Of a DNA stretch of 64,000 nucleotides, positions 62,146-64,000 are shown piece by piece (positions within the stretch are counted from its first letter, which is position 1; each line of letters begins with the position of its first letter). Source of the stretch: a virus. The stretch lies in the IMG/VR virus record IMGVR_UViG_3300035661_000045, positions 1-64,000 of that record; one strand, 5' to 3'. Position numbers and translations under genes: made by a program. The notes below the pieces were generated by a model. That model was given only the letters and a program-made list of their open reading frames with translations, was not told where the DNA came from and ran no database searches.

Positions 62146-62607
62146 TTATTGTTTTTTGTAATTTTCAGCTAATTCTTTAATTTCAAAGAAAGATAATTCA
62201 TTATCAAATTTTCTAGACATATCTGCTCTATAATATATATCTTGTGACTCTCTATAATTAAATCCATAGTCATGCATTTTTGGAGTGTGAAATACTATTT
62301 TTCTCACATCTCCACATGGTGTCATTTTTAAAGTATTTTCCTTGAATAGTTCAATTAAATGATAAGCTAATTCCTCTTCAGTAATTTTTTTAAATCTAGC
62401 TTTTACTATAAAAAATAAATCATAAAAGCTTCTGTTTCTTCCTAGATAACATTGAATAGTTTTATCTTTATAGTATGAACCTTTAGTTCCATTTTTAAAA
62501 TATTTTTCAAGATATTCTCTTACGTTCGTAATCTTTTTTGATTTACCACCCCAAAAGACTTTTAAATCTTCAAGATGTTTATATTTTTCGTATAATTCTG
62601 GTAACAT
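62146..62607 (-). CDS. hypothetical protein, paralogue of the gene at 61186
   Basis: A 153-residue basic protein with VREYLEKYFKNGTKGSYYKD, RNRSFYDLFFIVKARFK and a conserved C-terminal helix shared with the gene at 61186. It follows the primase by four bases. Function unknown. Confidence 0.6.
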   Translation of the reverse strand: MLPELYEKYKHLEDLKVFWGGKSKKITNVREYLEKYFKNGTKGSYYKDKTIQCYLGRNRSFYDLFFIVKARFKKITEEELAYHLIELFKENTLKMTPCGDVRKIVFHTPKMHDYGFNYRESQDIYYRADMSRKFDNELSFFEIKELAENYKKQ

Positions 62608-62611
62608 AATT

Positions 62612-63622
62612 TTATTTTCTGTTAATTAAAAAATTAAATGTATTTTTAAATATTTCTTCTCCATGTTTTTGTCTAAATTGAAATGGGTCTTTTGATTCAT
62701 AATACTCTGGTATTTCTATTTGAATTAAATTATGTTTATCAGCTAATTCTTTTCCATATATTCTACCATAATTTTCTGGTTTATCAAAGTCATTATCATA
62801 TAGTACAAAAACATTTTTAAATCTTGATTTAATCTGATCCATTACATTTCCTTTGAATGTTACAGATTCAGCTTGACCACTTGTTGATGGTATTCCAGTA
62901 TTAGCCCATATAGTTAAAGCATCTTTTCTACTAGAAGTAATGATTATATTTTCACCAGATTCAGGTAGTTTATTCCATAAATCCCATACAGATCTATCGT
63001 GATTATTAAGCCATTTATAATTCTCGCTAAATGGTTGATATATCTTATACGTTGGAAGTCCATCCTTAAATTCTATATAAGCATAGGCGTACTTTTCACA
63101 CGAAATAATCATATTATTTCCATTCTTGGTTATAAACATATGAGATATGGGATGTATATCTCCAAAAGATAACCATTCTTCTGTTATTCCACCACCACCC
63201 CAAAATTCTAAATCATAAGTCCTTAACGGTCTTACTTTTACATTTATTTTGGATATTTCTGATTTATGAACAGAATTATTTTTTATTAAAGTATTATGTT
63301 TGATTTTTACTAATTCATTGCCTAATATCATTTCATTATAAACTTTTTGTAAGCATTCAAAGAATGTTAGTTTATACAAGTGCATAAGTAAATCAAATAT
63401 TCCACCAGATTCTTTAGATCCAAAATCATGGTATCTAATATTTCCATCTTCATTTAAACTTATACTAAATGAAGGATTTCTATCAGGTCTTAACGGTGAA
63501 AGTATTATTGTTGGCAAACTATCTACTCCAATATAAAAGTTAAGTATATCTAATTCTGTTTTATAATCAAGAATGGAATTCAACGATATTTCTATCGTTG
63601 GGTATCCATTTGATATTGGCAT
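62612..63622 (-). CDS. DnaG-like DNA primase
   Basis: A 336-residue primase. LSPLRPDRNPSFSISLNEDG and IRYHDFGSKESGGIFDLLMH are the zinc-domain-like start of phage DnaG-type primases, without obvious zinc cysteines. A TOPRIM domain follows: NIIITSSRKDALTIWA, FKNVFVLYDNDFDKPENYG. The usual acidic residue of the first TOPRIM motif is replaced by Ser, which is odd. It probably makes RNA primers for the phage polymerase, as in crAss-like early regions. Confidence 0.75.
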   Translation of the reverse strand: MPISNGYPTIEISLNSILDYKTELDILNFYIGVDSLPTIILSPLRPDRNPSFSISLNEDGNIRYHDFGSKESGGIFDLLMHLYKLTFFECLQKVYNEMILGNELVKIKHNTLIKNNSVHKSEISKINVKVRPLRTYDLEFWGGGGITEEWLSFGDIHPISHMFITKNGNNMIISCEKYAYAYIEFKDGLPTYKIYQPFSENYKWLNNHDRSVWDLWNKLPESGENIIITSSRKDALTIWANTGIPSTSGQAESVTFKGNVMDQIKSRFKNVFVLYDNDFDKPENYGRIYGKELADKHNLIQIEIPEYYESKDPFQFRQKHGEEIFKNTFNFLINRK

Positions 63623-63623
63623 A

Positions 63624-64000
63624 TTATTTTAATGTTTTAAGTACTTCATACAATCCAACTTCTAAAGCTTTTTCATATTTTTCATGTTTTTCCATTGAAA
63701 AAGAATCTAAGAACCAAATGTTATTCAATATAAATCTATTCCATATAAATTTACACGAACTACTTCCATTACAATATGGTTCAACTATAATAATTATATT
63801 ATGCTTTTCACGCAACCATTTTTGCAATAAACTTTGTGTTGAAGCTGAATAAATTCCATCTTCAGTAATTAGTTCTCCATTATCTAATTCTTTAAAATTA
63901 AAATAATCACTAAAACAATAGTCACTATGTTCTATAAAACATTCTTCTCCATCTTTATTATACCAAGAATCTTGAAATATATTAAATCCTTTTTCTTTTG
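63624..64000 (-). CDS. conserved gut-phage hypothetical protein, partial
   Basis: The frame is open to the right window edge, so the start lies outside. The visible ~125 residues contain EDGIYSASTQSLLQKWLREK, a segment seen in many Bacteroidales phage proteins, and end GLYEVLKTLK. A shorter reading from a TTG/ATG inside would cut through this conserved segment. Function unknown. It ends one base before the primase start. Confidence 0.6.
   Translation of the reverse strand, partial: KEKGFNIFQDSWYNKDGEECFIEHSDYCFSDYFNFKELDNGELITEDGIYSASTQSLLQKWLREKHNIIIIVEPYCNGSSSCKFIWNRFILNNIWFLDSFSMEKHEKYEKALEVGLYEVLKTLK

Overview
The window looks like about two thirds of a crAss-like phage genome (order Crassvirales), AT-rich and probably infecting a Bacteroidales host. 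Three things point there. The gene order is crAss-like: head fibres and lysis genes, then scaffold and major capsid protein, connector/ring genes, a large muzzle protein, cargo proteins and giant virion RNA-polymerase proteins. Five promoters carry the Bacteroidetes -7 box TAnnTTTG with a -33 T-rich box. Most genes lack a Shine-Dalgarno sequence. The terminase large subunit, portal and DNA polymerase are not in the window. I found no tRNA gene.

The plus strand from 1 to 45566 is the late virion region. In many of these genes TGA is read as tryptophan: reading it as stop shatters every large late gene, while reading it as Trp restores long frames that end in TAA (one ends in TAG). Layout: fibre and beta-propeller genes (9-4772); lysis cassette (4778-6405); scaffold and major capsid protein (6516-10119), the latter split by an 874-nt insertion carrying an HNH endonuclease; conserved head and Dps-like genes (10234-13195); a small fibre (13332-13799); an exonuclease (13945-14916); connector/ring genes and the muzzle protein, whose N-terminus is encoded apart (14916-22006); and cargo and ejected proteins (22150-45566). 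The last block includes one 4,885-residue protein with an SF1 helicase-like domain, a zincin motif and the DFDVD loop of crAss-type RNA polymerases.

The minus strand from 64000 back to 45667 is a tightly packed operon of early or accessory genes, almost free of in-frame TGA. It starts with a DnaG-like primase. Next come the parts of a peptide/amide-ligation system: gamma-glutamylcyclotransferase, ATP-grasp ligase, class I glutamine amidotransferase, COOH-NH2 ligase, class II glutamine amidotransferase and a second amidoligase. The class I amidotransferase is interrupted by a group I intron whose P1, P10 and P7 pairings can be read directly, with an endonuclease gene on the opposite strand inside it. 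Further along are two PD-(D/E)XK nucleases, a membrane-anchored retropepsin, a tyrosine-phosphatase-like protein, a dATP/dGTP diphosphohydrolase-like protein, a thioredoxin and many small unknown proteins. The two convergent blocks meet at a bidirectional terminator near 45600.

The most unusual site is a solitary 19-nt sequence at 10175-10193, identical to the processed repeat handle of a Cas12a crRNA, between the capsid-gene terminator and the next gene. It resembles the solitary repeat units used by phages as RNA anti-CRISPRs.
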